Positions 25,801-34,375 of a stretch of 64,000 nucleotides of DNA are shown here, one piece after another. A program made the translations under genes and the position numbers. Location of the stretch: contig JADIYP010000006.1 in the NCBI GenBank assembly GCA_016705235.1, positions 124,001 to 188,000 of the forward strand, given 5' to 3'. The notes under the pieces are model-generated. The model did not search any database, had not been told where the DNA came from, and saw only the letters and a list, made by a program, of their open reading frames with translations. Within the stretch, counting starts at the first letter, position 1, and each line of letters begins with the position of its first letter. This DNA is from Candidatus Leptovillus affinis (lineage in GTDB: Bacteria > Chloroflexota > Anaerolineae > Promineifilales > Promineifilaceae).

Positions 25801-26369
25801 CCGCCGCGCCGGCTAAACTGCCCTGGCGCTTCCACCACGCTGACCGCCTCGTACCCAATGTCGGCCCAATTGTTAAGCGTCTTTTCCAAATCCAGCCGCC
25901 GACCCACGCGCAGCACCCTGGTAGCGGTCAGGAAACGCCGTTTGGCCAGGGTTTTTTGCAGAAAGGCGCGCGCAGAGGTGACAATGAGCGGCGGGGCAGT
26001 TGGCGCGGAGATTTGCGGGTGCTGCCCGGCCATCAGCCGCGACAAGACGCGCAGACGAGAGATGCGCGCCGTCTCGCCCCAGGGGCCGCGATCGTAGGGC
26101 AAAGGCGTTGGCTCATAGAAACGGTAGACGTTCTGGTCGTCGGGCAGCCACGCTTCCAGAGCTTGCATCCAGCGCGAAGCGGCGTCAACTTTGCCGGTGA
26201 GCAGCAAAATGGGAACCTGGCGGCTGCGGAACAGGCGGGCCAAAACAGGGGCGCGCGCGCCGGGCGGGAGAAGAAGGGGTGGCACGGCCGTTTCCCCATC
26301 CAAGCCTTGCATCACGGCCGAAAAGGCTGGCAACTCGTCAAAAACTTTTAGAATACCGGATAAATCCAT
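22800..26369 (-). CDS. mfd: Transcription-repair coupling factor Mfd
   Basis: Mfd removes stalled RNA polymerase from damaged DNA and recruits UvrA. The 1189-residue protein has the whole family layout. UvrB-like N-terminal domains run to about residue 350. The RNA-polymerase interaction domain begins near 505 (DYVVHLEYGIGKFMGL). The translocase core has Walker A VCGDVGYGKTEVALRA near 665, a DEEQ Walker B in VIIDEEQRFGV, and TMTATPIPRTMYMSL. Motifs V/VI are STTIIESGLDFPNANT and QLYQLRGRVGRG. The C-terminal TRCF domain follows (AELADRFGPIPDPVDNLL). Length matches the usual 1100-1200 residues. Its stop lies within a TAACAGC repeat. pth lies just upstream, 36 bases away, and may be cotranscribed. 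Confidence 0.97.
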   Translation of the reverse strand: MDLSGILKVFDELPAFSAVMQGLDGETAVPPLLLPPGARAPVLARLFRSRQVPILLLTGKVDAASRWMQALEAWLPDDQNVYRFYEPTPLPYDRGPWGETARISRLRVLSRLMAGQHPQISAPTAPPLIVTSARAFLQKTLAKRRFLTATRVLRVGRRLDLEKTLNNWADIGYEAVSVVEAPGQFSRRGGIVDIFPPSSAFPVRIELFGDEIDTMRYFDLATQRSLEMDKAAQETGIIVPPAREALPGVAQGYGLSIPDDELPAEGNLPSWRDDIADLRNGRIFAHLEFYLPLIYAQPVTLLDYLPENALVVVDDWRELLTAVSELDQHANQIAAEQPMLPPDYPSPIFDWPIIEPDLAWWQPLILGEGPETTERPFGGLADAFEPGPRYGGQMRPLLTQLKQTRVENDRVVVVSLQAARLAELWRDENRDATSSLLLPNAAAQAHAVESLPMLPDPGTLTFVHGAIGEGFNLVRREDNKILLDLLSDAEIFGWSRPAPRRWQHTRPTAPETYFADITAGDYVVHLEYGIGKFMGLVSRSVGGMEREYLLVQYANSDVLYVPVHHADRLGKWIGSDERPPAVHRLGEKTWTATKAKAQEAADELAGELLELYAARESIDGHAFPADDEWQAELEASFPYRETEDQLRVIAEVKADMETARPMDRLVCGDVGYGKTEVALRAAFKAVLDNKQVAILVPTTILAQQHFKTFKERLAPFPVKVEMLSRFRTAGQQDRIVKNLRKGSVDIIIGTHRLLSDDVSFKDLGLVIIDEEQRFGVAHKEKLKQWRTEVDVLTMTATPIPRTMYMSLTGVRDISVIDTAPAERLPVQTYVGEVDETRLKGAILRELDRGGQVFFVHNRVQTIDIMRQRLAALVPEARLAVGHGQMSERQLEQIMLDFAEGNIDILLSTTIIESGLDFPNANTLIVDRAEQFGLSQLYQLRGRVGRGVRRAYAYFFHAPWRRITPDAQARLETLAENTELGAGYTIAMRDMEIRGAGDLLGASQSGHISAVGFDLYTRLLTNAVKKRRAIEAGEAIPTEIPEAVLIDLPLAAYVPPDYVPDASLRLRLYRRMALLDKLAEIDGMAAELADRFGPIPDPVDNLLYQLRIKALAQRARVTAVTTESGQIKIRVNELDNLDRYRLQRYLGNQVRVSKSAVWMPRELSTHEWQVALVQVLEKLETWGVSASREL

Positions 26370-26405
26370 GGGTAACTTTTCAGGTAATTGGCAGACTGCC
26401 GCAGA

Positions 26406-26975
26406 TTATGGCTCGCCGGGAAGGCTGCCATTGTGACGGCTCATCGCCAGTTGGATGCCATCGCTGACAAAGGTATGAACGGCCTTCACCGCTTCGTCCA
26501 GAATTTCGGTGACGAGGGGCATATCGCTGCCGCCAAAGTCTTGCAGGACGTAGGCAGCGGGCGGCATTTGCCCCGGCGGGCGGCCAATGCCCAACCGTAA
26601 GCGGGGAAATTCGCTGCCGAGATGGTTGATGATAGATTTCATGCCATTGTGGCCGCCGGCGCCTCCTTTTTCGCGCAGGCGCAGCGTGCCCAGGGGCAAA
26701 TCCAGCTCGTCGTAGATGACGAGGACGTTAGCGGGCGGCACTTTGTAGTAGTTGGCCAATGGGCCAACGGCGCTGCCGCTGTCGTTCATGAAGGTTTGGG
26801 GCTTTATGAGGATGACGGATTTGTGGGCGATACGGCCGTTGCCCGTCAACGCCTTATTTTGCACTTTAGCCAACGAGATGCCGTGCTGCGCCGCCAGTCT
26901 ATCGACAGCCATAAACCCCACGTTATGCCGGTTTTGCTCATATTTTCGCCCCGGATTACCCAGGCCAACAATCAT
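26406..26975 (-). CDS. pth: Peptidyl-tRNA hydrolase
   Basis: Pth frees tRNA from peptidyl-tRNA that drops off the ribosome. I chose the ATG at 26975, giving 189 residues that begin MIVGLGNPG exactly as in the family. Longer in-frame starts (ATG at 27062, TTG at 27101) would add 29 or 42 residues not seen in Pth. The catalytic His18 is in NRHNVGF, the substrate-binding Asn in TFMNDSGSAV, and the conserved DELDLPLGTLRLREKGGAGGHNGMKSI block is present as shorter motifs in order. A weak GAAGAG ribosome-binding site precedes the start. Mfd starts 36 bases after its stop, so the two may form an operon. Confidence 0.95.
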   Translation of the reverse strand: MIVGLGNPGRKYEQNRHNVGFMAVDRLAAQHGISLAKVQNKALTGNGRIAHKSVILIKPQTFMNDSGSAVGPLANYYKVPPANVLVIYDELDLPLGTLRLREKGGAGGHNGMKSIINHLGSEFPRLRLGIGRPPGQMPPAAYVLQDFGGSDMPLVTEILDEAVKAVHTFVSDGIQLAMSRHNGSLPGEP

Positions 26976-27124
26976 AAAACGCTCTTCATCCACAATCAAC
27001 AACTGCCCTTCTCTACCGGCTTCCCAGCCAGGAAAAACCCGCGCCAACAAACGAGTGATCATAAAGTATGAGTCGTTAGACAAGAAACCAAAAATCGCCA
27101 ATCGTCAATCGCCAATCGCCACCC

Positions 27125-29098
27125 TCATCGACCCAAATCCAGCTCGCCAATGTTCCAAAGTTCAGACGTCTGCGTGGTGTCTAATTGGAAATTTAAAACG
27201 TCAGGCTGGGTGGCGGCAACCTTGAGATTGGTGAACAACGGAATGCTCGGCAGCTCGCGGCTGAATATCCGCAGGGCTTCCTGATGATTGGCCGTGTAGG
27301 CTTCTGTACCGGGCAGCGAACGGCTCGCCGTGCGGCAGACCTCGTCATACGCCTCATCGCGCCAGCCATTCGGGTTGATGTTGGTCCAACCGCCGTATCC
27401 CTCTGGCAAAGGGCCGGTGATGTTATCGGACAACCAGAGGCCGCAAGGCGGTTGGGCGGCCGTGCGCCAGGCCAGCGCGCCCATATCGAAGCGGCGGCCA
27501 AACAACGAACCCAGCGGGCCGTCGCCGTACCATTCGGCCGGTTGGCGGAAATCCAGGTCGACGGTCAGGCCGCAGCCGGCCAGATCTGCCTGGACCATTT
27601 GCACAATTTGCGCGCGCAGCGGGCTGGCGGCATCGGTGCTGAGGCGGAAACGGAAGGGCACGGCCGTTTCCGGTTGTTCGCGCACGCCGTCGCCATCGGT
27701 GTCGATGTAGCCCAGTTCGTCCAGCAGGGCGTTTGCCTCGTCCGGGTCGTAGGGCCAGACGGTCACGTCCGCCGGGTAAAGCGGGTGGTCGGCGGGCACA
27801 AAGGTGTTCAAGACTTCAGCCCGGCCGTTCAACAATTCGTCCACCATCCGCTGGCGGTCAATGCACATCGTAATCGCCTGCCGGACCTGGGTCTCGCCAA
27901 ACCAGTCGGGGCGCGTGGTGGCGTATTCCTCAATCGGCTCAATGCCAAAGGCGATTTGCTCAAAAAAGGGGCTGTTGACAACCTGCGCCTGCACTTGTCC
28001 GGCATCGCTGGCGGCCAGAACGGCCGTTACACTCTCCGGCGCAATCACATCCTGGGCAATAATCTGGCATTCGCCAGAGGCCAACAGGTCATCGGACATA
28101 ACCGTCTGCACCTTAAACGTCACCGAATCCAGGTGCGGCAGGCCATCGGCGGCGCGATAGTAGTAAGGATTCTTTTCCAGGCGGATGCTTTCGCCCGGCG
28201 TCCAATCGGCCACCACAAATGGGCCGCTGCTCAGGGGCGACTGCTGCGCCTCGGGCAGCGCCAACAGGTCGATGGCCGAGTAACGGCCGTACAGATGACG
28301 CGGCAAGGGCGACCAGACGTTGGTCACGTAGGTCGAGTCGATAAAGCCGGGAATGCCTACCCACTGCACGGTCAGGTCGCCGGTGGCGGTGTAAACGGCC
28401 GTGCGCTCGATTTTCGTTTTGCTGCCCGGCGTGACCGAGTTGGCGGCGATTTCAAAGCTGAACACAGAATCATCGGCCGTTACCGGCTGGCCATCGGACC
28501 AAACCATCGGCGCCAGGGTGAAATCGACGATTAAATGGCTCATCAGCACCGGTTGGTCGGCGAAGGTGACCAATTCGCCAGCGGCATTGCGCACAGTCAC
28601 GCCTGTGGTGAACCGTTGGACCACGCCGCGCGCGTCGAGGACAGTGGCGTTTTCTTCGACTTCAACCGTTTCCAGGCGTACGCTGCCTGCGTCGGCGGAT
28701 GGCAGTTCAGCAAGACCTTGGGGTTGGTAATCGTAGGCCAGCGAATTGACCAGATTTTCGTAGATGCCATGCCGAATGGAAACGGCCGTCAATGAATTAT
28801 CGCCGTACAAAAAGAGGCTGGTTGGCTCGGCGGCGACACACACAACCAAATCTTTGGGCGGCAGCGGCGTGGCTGTGGGGCTGGGCATATCGGTCGGCGC
28901 GGCCGCCACGTCAGCAGCCGGATCGGCGCTTGTTGGCTCTGGCTCAGCCTGATCCTCCACAGCGGCAGCAGGCGCATCGGTGACGACCGGGGCGGCTGTG
29001 GGGGCGATGGTTGGGGAAACGGCCGTATCCTGTTGGCGGCAGGCAGCCAATAACGAAACAGCAACTATGGCTAAAATAATCGCTCTAAACCGGCTCAT
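27125..29098 (-). CDS. Peptide/nickel-type ABC transporter substrate-binding lipoprotein
   Basis: This 657-residue protein is a family 5 extracellular solute-binding protein. The start at 29098 has GGAG 6 bases upstream and opens a lipoprotein signal ending LLAACRQQ; an upstream extension to 29227 runs through a repeat and is not credible. A Pro/Thr/Ala-rich linker (about 25-85) tethers the binding domain. Family features include VWSDGQPVTADDSVFSFE, GPFVVADWTPGESIRLEKNPYY and, later, ANALLDELGYIDTDGDGVREQ. Ligands are typically oligopeptides. No permease or ATPase genes are adjacent, so it is an orphan that may serve the Opp-type importer elsewhere in the window or another one. Confidence 0.9.
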   Translation of the reverse strand: MSRFRAIILAIVAVSLLAACRQQDTAVSPTIAPTAAPVVTDAPAAAVEDQAEPEPTSADPAADVAAAPTDMPSPTATPLPPKDLVVCVAAEPTSLFLYGDNSLTAVSIRHGIYENLVNSLAYDYQPQGLAELPSADAGSVRLETVEVEENATVLDARGVVQRFTTGVTVRNAAGELVTFADQPVLMSHLIVDFTLAPMVWSDGQPVTADDSVFSFEIAANSVTPGSKTKIERTAVYTATGDLTVQWVGIPGFIDSTYVTNVWSPLPRHLYGRYSAIDLLALPEAQQSPLSSGPFVVADWTPGESIRLEKNPYYYRAADGLPHLDSVTFKVQTVMSDDLLASGECQIIAQDVIAPESVTAVLAASDAGQVQAQVVNSPFFEQIAFGIEPIEEYATTRPDWFGETQVRQAITMCIDRQRMVDELLNGRAEVLNTFVPADHPLYPADVTVWPYDPDEANALLDELGYIDTDGDGVREQPETAVPFRFRLSTDAASPLRAQIVQMVQADLAGCGLTVDLDFRQPAEWYGDGPLGSLFGRRFDMGALAWRTAAQPPCGLWLSDNITGPLPEGYGGWTNINPNGWRDEAYDEVCRTASRSLPGTEAYTANHQEALRIFSRELPSIPLFTNLKVAATQPDVLNFQLDTTQTSELWNIGELDLGR

Positions 29099-29131
29099 AA
29101 ATTCTCCAGTGATGATGGTTTGTACTGATAT

Positions 29132-29248
29132 AGACCCTAAGGGTTTAAACTCGATTGATTTTGCCCCATATGGCAAAACCCTTAGGGTCTTGCCTATAGT
29201 TTTTGAACTCGAGTGATTTTGCCCCATATGGCAAAACCCTTAGGGTCT
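29132..29248. repeat. Composite family A repeat with two CATATG-centred hairpins
   Basis: AGACCCTAAGGGTTT at 29132 is followed by two copies of a unit TTTTGCCCCATATGGCAAAACCC-like, split here by their own palindromic centre CCATATGG, each ending in TTAGGGTCT. The block separates the binding protein from the upstream surface protein. Confidence 0.8.
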
Positions 29249-29258
29249 CATCCAGAGT

Positions 29259-30110
29259 TTATTGATTTCTTTGCTTTTTCTGACGCCAGACCCGGCGCCA
29301 GATCCAACGAAACAGGCCGCGCAGCAGCAAATAGGCCGCCAGCGCGGCGAATAACAGCGCGGTAACCCGGACGCCCAGCCAGAAAGCGCGGCCAAAAAGC
29401 CCCACTTCCACCGTCGCCAGACTATCCAGCACGCCACCCGAACCTTCGCTGGTAATCGTGGCTGCCGGGTTGGCGGCCGAGTTTGTTGCAACGGCCGGCG
29501 TGGTCGGGGTGGGAAAAGGCGTTAACGATGGCAAGGGTGTTGGCTGTTGGAAAACGGCCGTTTCCCCAGCCTCGGGCACTGCCAGAGTTGATTCGGCCGG
29601 CGCTGTGCCTGTGGGGGTTGCTTCCACCGGCGTATCGTTGGCCACAATCAGGTCGCTGACAAAATATTCGTCATAATTGTAATCAGTGCGCACAACACGC
29701 AAACGGAGCTGATAACGGCCGTCCGGGAAAACAGGGCTGCCTACGTCTCGCCCCACGGTTGTATCCCAAACTGCCAGCGTGCCCTGATTAACCGGTTCGC
29801 TGCCTTCGGCAAAAACAATCCAATCGGCTGTTGGGCTGGTAACGTACCTGAACGACAATTCATAACGCAGATAATCGGGGTGAACGGCCGTGCCCGTCAC
29901 CACCACCGCGCCAGAAACCGTCTCGCCATTAAGGGGTTGTGTGATACCATTGTCAGCTTGCGCCGCAGCAGATAAGGCCCAGACCGTGGCCAAAAAAGCA
30001 GCCAGCGCCAAGGTTAAAAGAGTTCTAACAAGATGCGGCAAGGCTGGCAACCCATTACGCTTTGGTTTAAGATACAGATCGTCAATCATAAAGGCGTATG
30101 CACGCTGCAT
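29259..30110 (-). CDS. Membrane-anchored surface protein with beta-sandwich domain
   Basis: The 283-residue protein has an N-terminal export signal (LLTLALAAFLATVWALSAAA, about residues 30-50, after a long basic n-region). A beta-sandwich domain follows at about 52-165 (ITQPLNGETVSGAVVVTGTA, a pattern common in bacterial Ig-like or interaction domains). A Pro/Thr/Ala-rich stalk spans about 170-225. A C-terminal membrane helix (WLGVRVTALLFAALAAYLLL) ends in a strongly basic tail. It is therefore probably exposed outside the cell and anchored at the C-terminus. An ATG at 30089 is an alternative start; no clear Shine-Dalgarno decides. Function is unknown. It is divergent from the triple-DsbA gene. 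Confidence 0.75.
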   Translation of the reverse strand: MQRAYAFMIDDLYLKPKRNGLPALPHLVRTLLTLALAAFLATVWALSAAAQADNGITQPLNGETVSGAVVVTGTAVHPDYLRYELSFRYVTSPTADWIVFAEGSEPVNQGTLAVWDTTVGRDVGSPVFPDGRYQLRLRVVRTDYNYDEYFVSDLIVANDTPVEATPTGTAPAESTLAVPEAGETAVFQQPTPLPSLTPFPTPTTPAVATNSAANPAATITSEGSGGVLDSLATVEVGLFGRAFWLGVRVTALLFAALAAYLLLRGLFRWIWRRVWRQKKQRNQ

Positions 30111-30213
30111 AATTCAGAAAGACAAACACTGAAGTCTAGCACAAACGGACTTGAGTGACGAATAAACATTGCCTTAGAGCGCGGTCGGCGCGCTGCCCGG
30201 AGAAAAGAAACTT

Positions 30214-32142
30214 ATGCAATTTAATCATCCTTGGCAACAGAAACACCCGTTGATGGCCCTGTTTCTTCTGCTGATTCTGGTGTTGGGAATTTCGGCTTGT
30301 GGGCCAAGCGTCAAGCCTGTAAACGAAACGGCCGTCGAACCCGCCAGTGCAGACGCCCCATTTACTGCGCCCATCGACAGTGACACAATCTTTACCGCCC
30401 CGTCAGGCAGCGCGTCTGAGGCTGGCGCGGATCGCACGGCCGTGTCCGGCGAAGTCGATGCCACCGGCCTGCCGGTCGGCTTTATGCCAGATGGCCACCC
30501 CTATCGCGGCAACCCGGATGCGCCGGTCGTCATTGAAGAATATTCCGATTTTCAGTGCCCCTATTGCAGCCGATTTGCCAGCCAGACCTTATCACGCATT
30601 AACCAAAACCAGATCGCCGCCGGGGACGTGCTGTTCGTCTACTACGATTTTCCCCTGAGCAACATCCATCCCCAGGCTGAAGCGGCCGCCAACGCCGCCC
30701 GCTGCGCCGGCGATCAGGGCGCGGCCGCTTATTGGGCCATGCACGATTTTCTCTTCAACCAACCCGAAGCGTGGGCCAACAACCGCGCCGAAGATGCCTT
30801 TATGGCCTTCGCCGAGCAAATAGGATTGGACAGCCAACCCTTTGCCGACTGCGTGACCGGCGGCACACACCTCGAAGCGATCCGCGATGATGTGGACCTG
30901 GGATTAAGCCGCGGCGTCTCCAGCACGCCCAGCTTTTTTGTCAATGGGCAGCCGCTGATTGGCGCGCAGCCGATTGAGGTGTTTAACCAGGCGATAACGG
31001 CCGTGCTCAACGGCGAACAAATTGCCCAAGACCAACCCGGCAACGAGACCCCGCCCACACCCACGCCGGTCCCCATCTCCGACGAGGGCATCGCCGCCAC
31101 CCTGGGCGACGCCAACGCTCCGTTTACCATCGTCGAATTCACCGATTTTAGCTGCCCTGCCTGCGCCCGTTATGCCGCAGAAACGATAAACACCCTGACC
31201 ACCATGTTGGTGGACACCGGTCAGGTGCAGTATGTGCTGAAGGATTTCCCGCAAACTGCGCCGGAAGCCCAAACGGCCGCGGCCGCTGCGCGCTGCGCCG
31301 GTGAACAAGACACCTATTGGCCTATGTATCAGGCGCTATTTGCCGCTCAGACGGACTGGGTGGGACAGGGGGAAAAAGCCGGGGCTGTGTTTAGCGATCT
31401 GGCCGCAGGGCTGAATTTGGACACGGCCGTCTTCGATACCTGCCTCGCCAGTGGCAAATTCGACGCCGCCATTCAAGCGGGCGTCAGTGAAGGCCGCCAA
31501 ATTGGCGTGGGCGAACTGCCCTACTTCTTCATCGAGGGCTACCCGCTCAGCGGCGCAGAACCCAACAGCGTCGAAATCGCGCTGGGTCTGCCGCTTAACG
31601 TGCCCATCGGAGACGCCTACACCCTCGGCGATCCCAACGCCCCCATCACCATGATCGAATTCACCGATTTCCAATGCCCATTCTGCGAGCGCCACTTTAC
31701 CGAAACCATGCCGCAAATTCGCCAGAATTTCATCGACACCGGTAAAGTGTTTTACGTCTTTAAGGATTTCCCACTGTCCGCCATTCACCCGCAGGCCCAA
31801 TTGGCGGCCGAAGCGGCCCGCTGCGCCGGCGCGCAAGAAGCGTATGTGCCCATGCACGATGCGTTGTTCCAAAACCAGGCGCTCTGGAGCGGGCAAAGTA
31901 ACGCCGCCGATTTGTTCACCGGCTACGCGGTGGAACTGGGCCTGGACGGCGACGTTTTCCGGGCCTGCCTGGACAGCGGCGAAATGGAAACGGCCGTTCT
32001 CGCCGACCAGGCGCAGGGAGCCAGTTTTGGCGTCAATGGTACGCCGGCCTTCTTCATCAATGGCTTCCTGGTTTCCGGCGCACTGCCCTACGCCAGTCTG
32101 GAAGAGGGACTGAACGGCTTGTTAAGCGAACTTGGCCAATAA
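30214..32142 (+). CDS. Lipoprotein with three tandem DsbA-like thioredoxin domains
   Basis: This 642-residue exported protein carries three consecutive thioredoxin-fold domains of the DsbA/BdbD type (DSBA-like, thioredoxin_4). A lipoprotein signal (LLLILVLGISACG) precedes a linker. Active sites are CPYC at about 115-118, CPAC at about 314-317 and CPFC at about 488-491, each in an EYSDFQCPYC or EFTDFxCPxC context. Each domain ends with a TPSFFVNG, LPYFFIEG or TPAFFING cis-proline segment; the second reads Glu-Leu-Pro. Single-domain homologues are about 200-250 residues, so this is a triple fusion. It should catalyse disulfide formation or exchange outside the membrane. The ATG follows GGAGAAAAG. 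A hairpin (GGGAGCA...TGCTCCC) follows the stop. Confidence 0.93.
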   Translation: MQFNHPWQQKHPLMALFLLLILVLGISACGPSVKPVNETAVEPASADAPFTAPIDSDTIFTAPSGSASEAGADRTAVSGEVDATGLPVGFMPDGHPYRGNPDAPVVIEEYSDFQCPYCSRFASQTLSRINQNQIAAGDVLFVYYDFPLSNIHPQAEAAANAARCAGDQGAAAYWAMHDFLFNQPEAWANNRAEDAFMAFAEQIGLDSQPFADCVTGGTHLEAIRDDVDLGLSRGVSSTPSFFVNGQPLIGAQPIEVFNQAITAVLNGEQIAQDQPGNETPPTPTPVPISDEGIAATLGDANAPFTIVEFTDFSCPACARYAAETINTLTTMLVDTGQVQYVLKDFPQTAPEAQTAAAAARCAGEQDTYWPMYQALFAAQTDWVGQGEKAGAVFSDLAAGLNLDTAVFDTCLASGKFDAAIQAGVSEGRQIGVGELPYFFIEGYPLSGAEPNSVEIALGLPLNVPIGDAYTLGDPNAPITMIEFTDFQCPFCERHFTETMPQIRQNFIDTGKVFYVFKDFPLSAIHPQAQLAAEAARCAGAQEAYVPMHDALFQNQALWSGQSNAADLFTGYAVELGLDGDVFRACLDSGEMETAVLADQAQGASFGVNGTPAFFINGFLVSGALPYASLEEGLNGLLSELGQ

Positions 32143-32187
32143 ACACATAGACGGTTGGGAGCATGAGCCATCCTGCTCCCGGCCGTT

Positions 32188-33141
32188 TTGGAAAACCCCG
32201 TGACGCAGTCGCCCCAAAAACGCGCGCCGCGCAACCGCACCATCACCCTCTCCGACGAGGAAAAAGAGCGCTATAAACAAACCTGTTTGCAGCTAGATGG
32301 ACCTGCGGACTTAGAAACCATCGTCAACCGCACTCTTCAGCAAGATTTGTTTGCCATTCTGGAATGGCTGCCTTCGGCTTCGGTCGATTTGTTGTTTGCC
32401 GACCCACCATACAATTTGAGCAAAACATTTAACGGACGGCCGTTCTCCCAACTCTCTCTCGACGACTACGAAACCTGGCTGACCACCTGGCTGCTGCCCT
32501 TGAAACGCGTTTTAAAACCCACAGCCTCGCTCTATATTTGCGGCGATTGGCGTTCGGCGGCGGCCATTCAGCGCGTGCTGGAAAAGAATTTTATCGTGCG
32601 CAACCGCATCACCTGGGAGCGCGAGAAGGGGCGCGGCGCGCAAGCCAACTGGAAAAACTGCGCCGAAGACATCTGGTTTGCCACCCAAAGCGACGAATAC
32701 ACCTTCAACATAGAAGCCGTCAAGCTAAAACGCCAGGTCATCGCCCCGTATACCTACGCGGATGGCCGGCCAAAAGATTGGCAAGAAACGGAAAACGGCC
32801 GTTTCCGCCTGACCCACCCCGCCAACATTTGGACCGACCTCACGGTCCCTTTCTGGTCCATGCCTGAAAACACCGACCATCCCACGCAAAAACCGGAAAA
32901 ATTGTTGGCGAAAATTATCCTGGCCAGTTCCAATGCTGAAGATATTGTCCTCGATCCATTTTTGGGGTCCGGCACAACGGCCGTGGTCGCTCGCAAACTG
33001 GGCCGGCGCTTTATCGGCGTGGAAATTGACGAGACGTATGCCTGCCTGGCCGAGAAACGCCTGGAAATGGCCGCCGCCAACCCAACCATCCAGGGATACG
33101 CCGACGGTTTCTTCTGGGAACGCAACAGTCGGAAAAAGTAA
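32188..33141 (+). CDS. Orphan beta-class DNA methyltransferase
   Basis: This 317-residue protein is a site-specific amino-methyltransferase. Motif IV, DPPYNLSKTF, is at about 72-75. Motif I-type residues (DPFLGSGTTAVVARKLGRRFIGVEID, in parts) lie near 256 at the C-terminal side. The order IV before I defines the beta class (HinfI, CcrM-like), and DPPY favours N6-adenine methylation. No restriction gene is adjacent. The start is a TTG at 32188; a GTG at 32200 is possible, and neither has a clear Shine-Dalgarno. The N-terminal 35 residues are basic and may contact DNA. The HprK-like gene starts 8 bases after the stop. The target sequence is not readable from the protein. Confidence 0.9.
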   Translation: MENPVTQSPQKRAPRNRTITLSDEEKERYKQTCLQLDGPADLETIVNRTLQQDLFAILEWLPSASVDLLFADPPYNLSKTFNGRPFSQLSLDDYETWLTTWLLPLKRVLKPTASLYICGDWRSAAAIQRVLEKNFIVRNRITWEREKGRGAQANWKNCAEDIWFATQSDEYTFNIEAVKLKRQVIAPYTYADGRPKDWQETENGRFRLTHPANIWTDLTVPFWSMPENTDHPTQKPEKLLAKIILASSNAEDIVLDPFLGSGTTAVVARKLGRRFIGVEIDETYACLAEKRLEMAAANPTIQGYADGFFWERNSRKK

Positions 33142-33149
33142 GCCACGTC

Positions 33150-34124
33150 ATGATTTTGTCCTTTCACGACCTGAGAATCGAGCTGGTCAGCCCAGATGCG
33201 CCAATTGTGGATGGATGGACGCACCTGTTTTCCGGCTGGCCGGAAGCAGCGGACACAGGCGCAAGTCAGCCGGATATTCGTCTGGAACTGCATTGGCGCG
33301 AAAACCTGCCGCCACTCCCCGACAGCCTGCCCATTTTTACCGACCAGGACGCCGGGCAGGCTGCTCCGGCCATTCTAACGGCATATGCCCAACCAAACGG
33401 CCGTATCGCGCTGCATTTTCATGAGGCCGGTCTGGTGAGTGCGCCGCTGACCTCCCCCCTGACCGGCGAAACGCAAACGGCCGTGGGCATCATCACCCCT
33501 GCCAGCCTGGCAAACGGCCGTTTCGAGGACATCACATTTACCACGCTCGCGCCCATGCTGCGGCGACGCGGCTACTTTTTGCTGCACGCCTTTGCGGCAG
33601 CCAAAGACGGCCATGCCGCCCTGCTGGTAGGCGCGTCCGGCAGCGGCAAAACAACCAGCGGCCTGAGTTTGGTCTTGAATGGATGGGAACTGCTCAGTAA
33701 CGATGTAGTCGCTTTGCAGGCGCGGCCAGAAGGGGTTTTTGCCCTGCCCGTGCCGGATATGGTGAGCATACGGCCGTTTACCTTCCACCTGCTGCCAGAG
33801 CTTGCCCGGCGGCTGGGCCGTCCACCGGCGGCCGAACCGTTCAGCATTCCGGCCGGCGCGCTGACAAACGGCCGTTGGGCGAAGCCGGCTCTGGTAACGG
33901 CCGTGTACTTTCCTGCGCTTTACCGCGAGGCGGCCAGCGCGGCAATCCCCATCAATCGGGCCGTGTGCCTGGCGCGATTGATGGAACAAAGCATTGACCA
34001 GTGGGATACGGCCGTGCTGGCCGATCACATGAACGTCCTACAAATCCTCAGCCGTCAGGCCGCGCCTTACACCCTCCGCCTGGCAAGAGACATCCACAGT
34101 TTACCGTCGCTTATCCGGGTCTGA
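33150..34124 (+). CDS. HprK-like P-loop kinase domain protein
   Basis: The 324-residue cytoplasmic protein has a P-loop, GASGSGKTTSG, at about residues 161-171, followed by LVLNGWELLSNDVVAL, whose Asp matches the HPr kinase/phosphorylase C-terminal fold. The N-terminal 110 residues lack similarity I can name, and the HprK serine-kinase signature loop is not evident. Similar stand-alone domains are annotated as HPr-kinase-related and occur near peptide-modification genes, but none is present here. The gene starts 8 bases after the DNA methyltransferase and is probably cotranscribed. It has an unusually high count of ACGGCCGT copies (at least seven). The substrate is unknown. Confidence 0.78.
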   Translation: MILSFHDLRIELVSPDAPIVDGWTHLFSGWPEAADTGASQPDIRLELHWRENLPPLPDSLPIFTDQDAGQAAPAILTAYAQPNGRIALHFHEAGLVSAPLTSPLTGETQTAVGIITPASLANGRFEDITFTTLAPMLRRRGYFLLHAFAAAKDGHAALLVGASGSGKTTSGLSLVLNGWELLSNDVVALQARPEGVFALPVPDMVSIRPFTFHLLPELARRLGRPPAAEPFSIPAGALTNGRWAKPALVTAVYFPALYREAASAAIPINRAVCLARLMEQSIDQWDTAVLADHMNVLQILSRQAAPYTLRLARDIHSLPSLIRV

Positions 34125-34150
34125 AGGACCAGGATTTTGTCCCCAAAAGT

Positions 34151-34247
34151 ATCTTCTCAATATTTCGGGGTGTCGTCGTGGGGAATGGCATTCCGCACGG
34201 TCGGATTAACAATCCGACCTACAAATTCCCCAACTTTTTGAGAAGCT
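34151..34247. repeat. Nested inverted-repeat element
   Basis: CTTCTCAA (about 34152) and TTGAGAAG (about 34240) bracket further nested pairs, including GGAATGGCATTCC and GTCGGATTAACAATCCGAC. The structure looks like a small non-coding mobile or REP-like element just after the HprK-like gene. No other full copy was noticed. Confidence 0.55.
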
Positions 34248-34280
34248 ACCCAAAACAATTCACCGCCAATGCCTGAATTG

Positions 34281-34324
34281 AAAACTGGCGATTGGAGCAT
34301 GGTAACGCCCCAATCGCCAGTTTC
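34281..34324. terminator. Bidirectional hairpin between convergent genes
   Basis: AAACTGGCGATTGG (34282-34295) and CCAATCGCCAGTTT (34310-34323) make a perfect 14-bp stem with a 14-base loop. It serves the HprK-like gene on one side and the META-domain gene on the other. Confidence 0.7.
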
Positions 34325-34375
34325 TAAATCTGTTCGATGGCTGTGTGGCGCCATTGAAAGACGCCGGCCTGGTTC

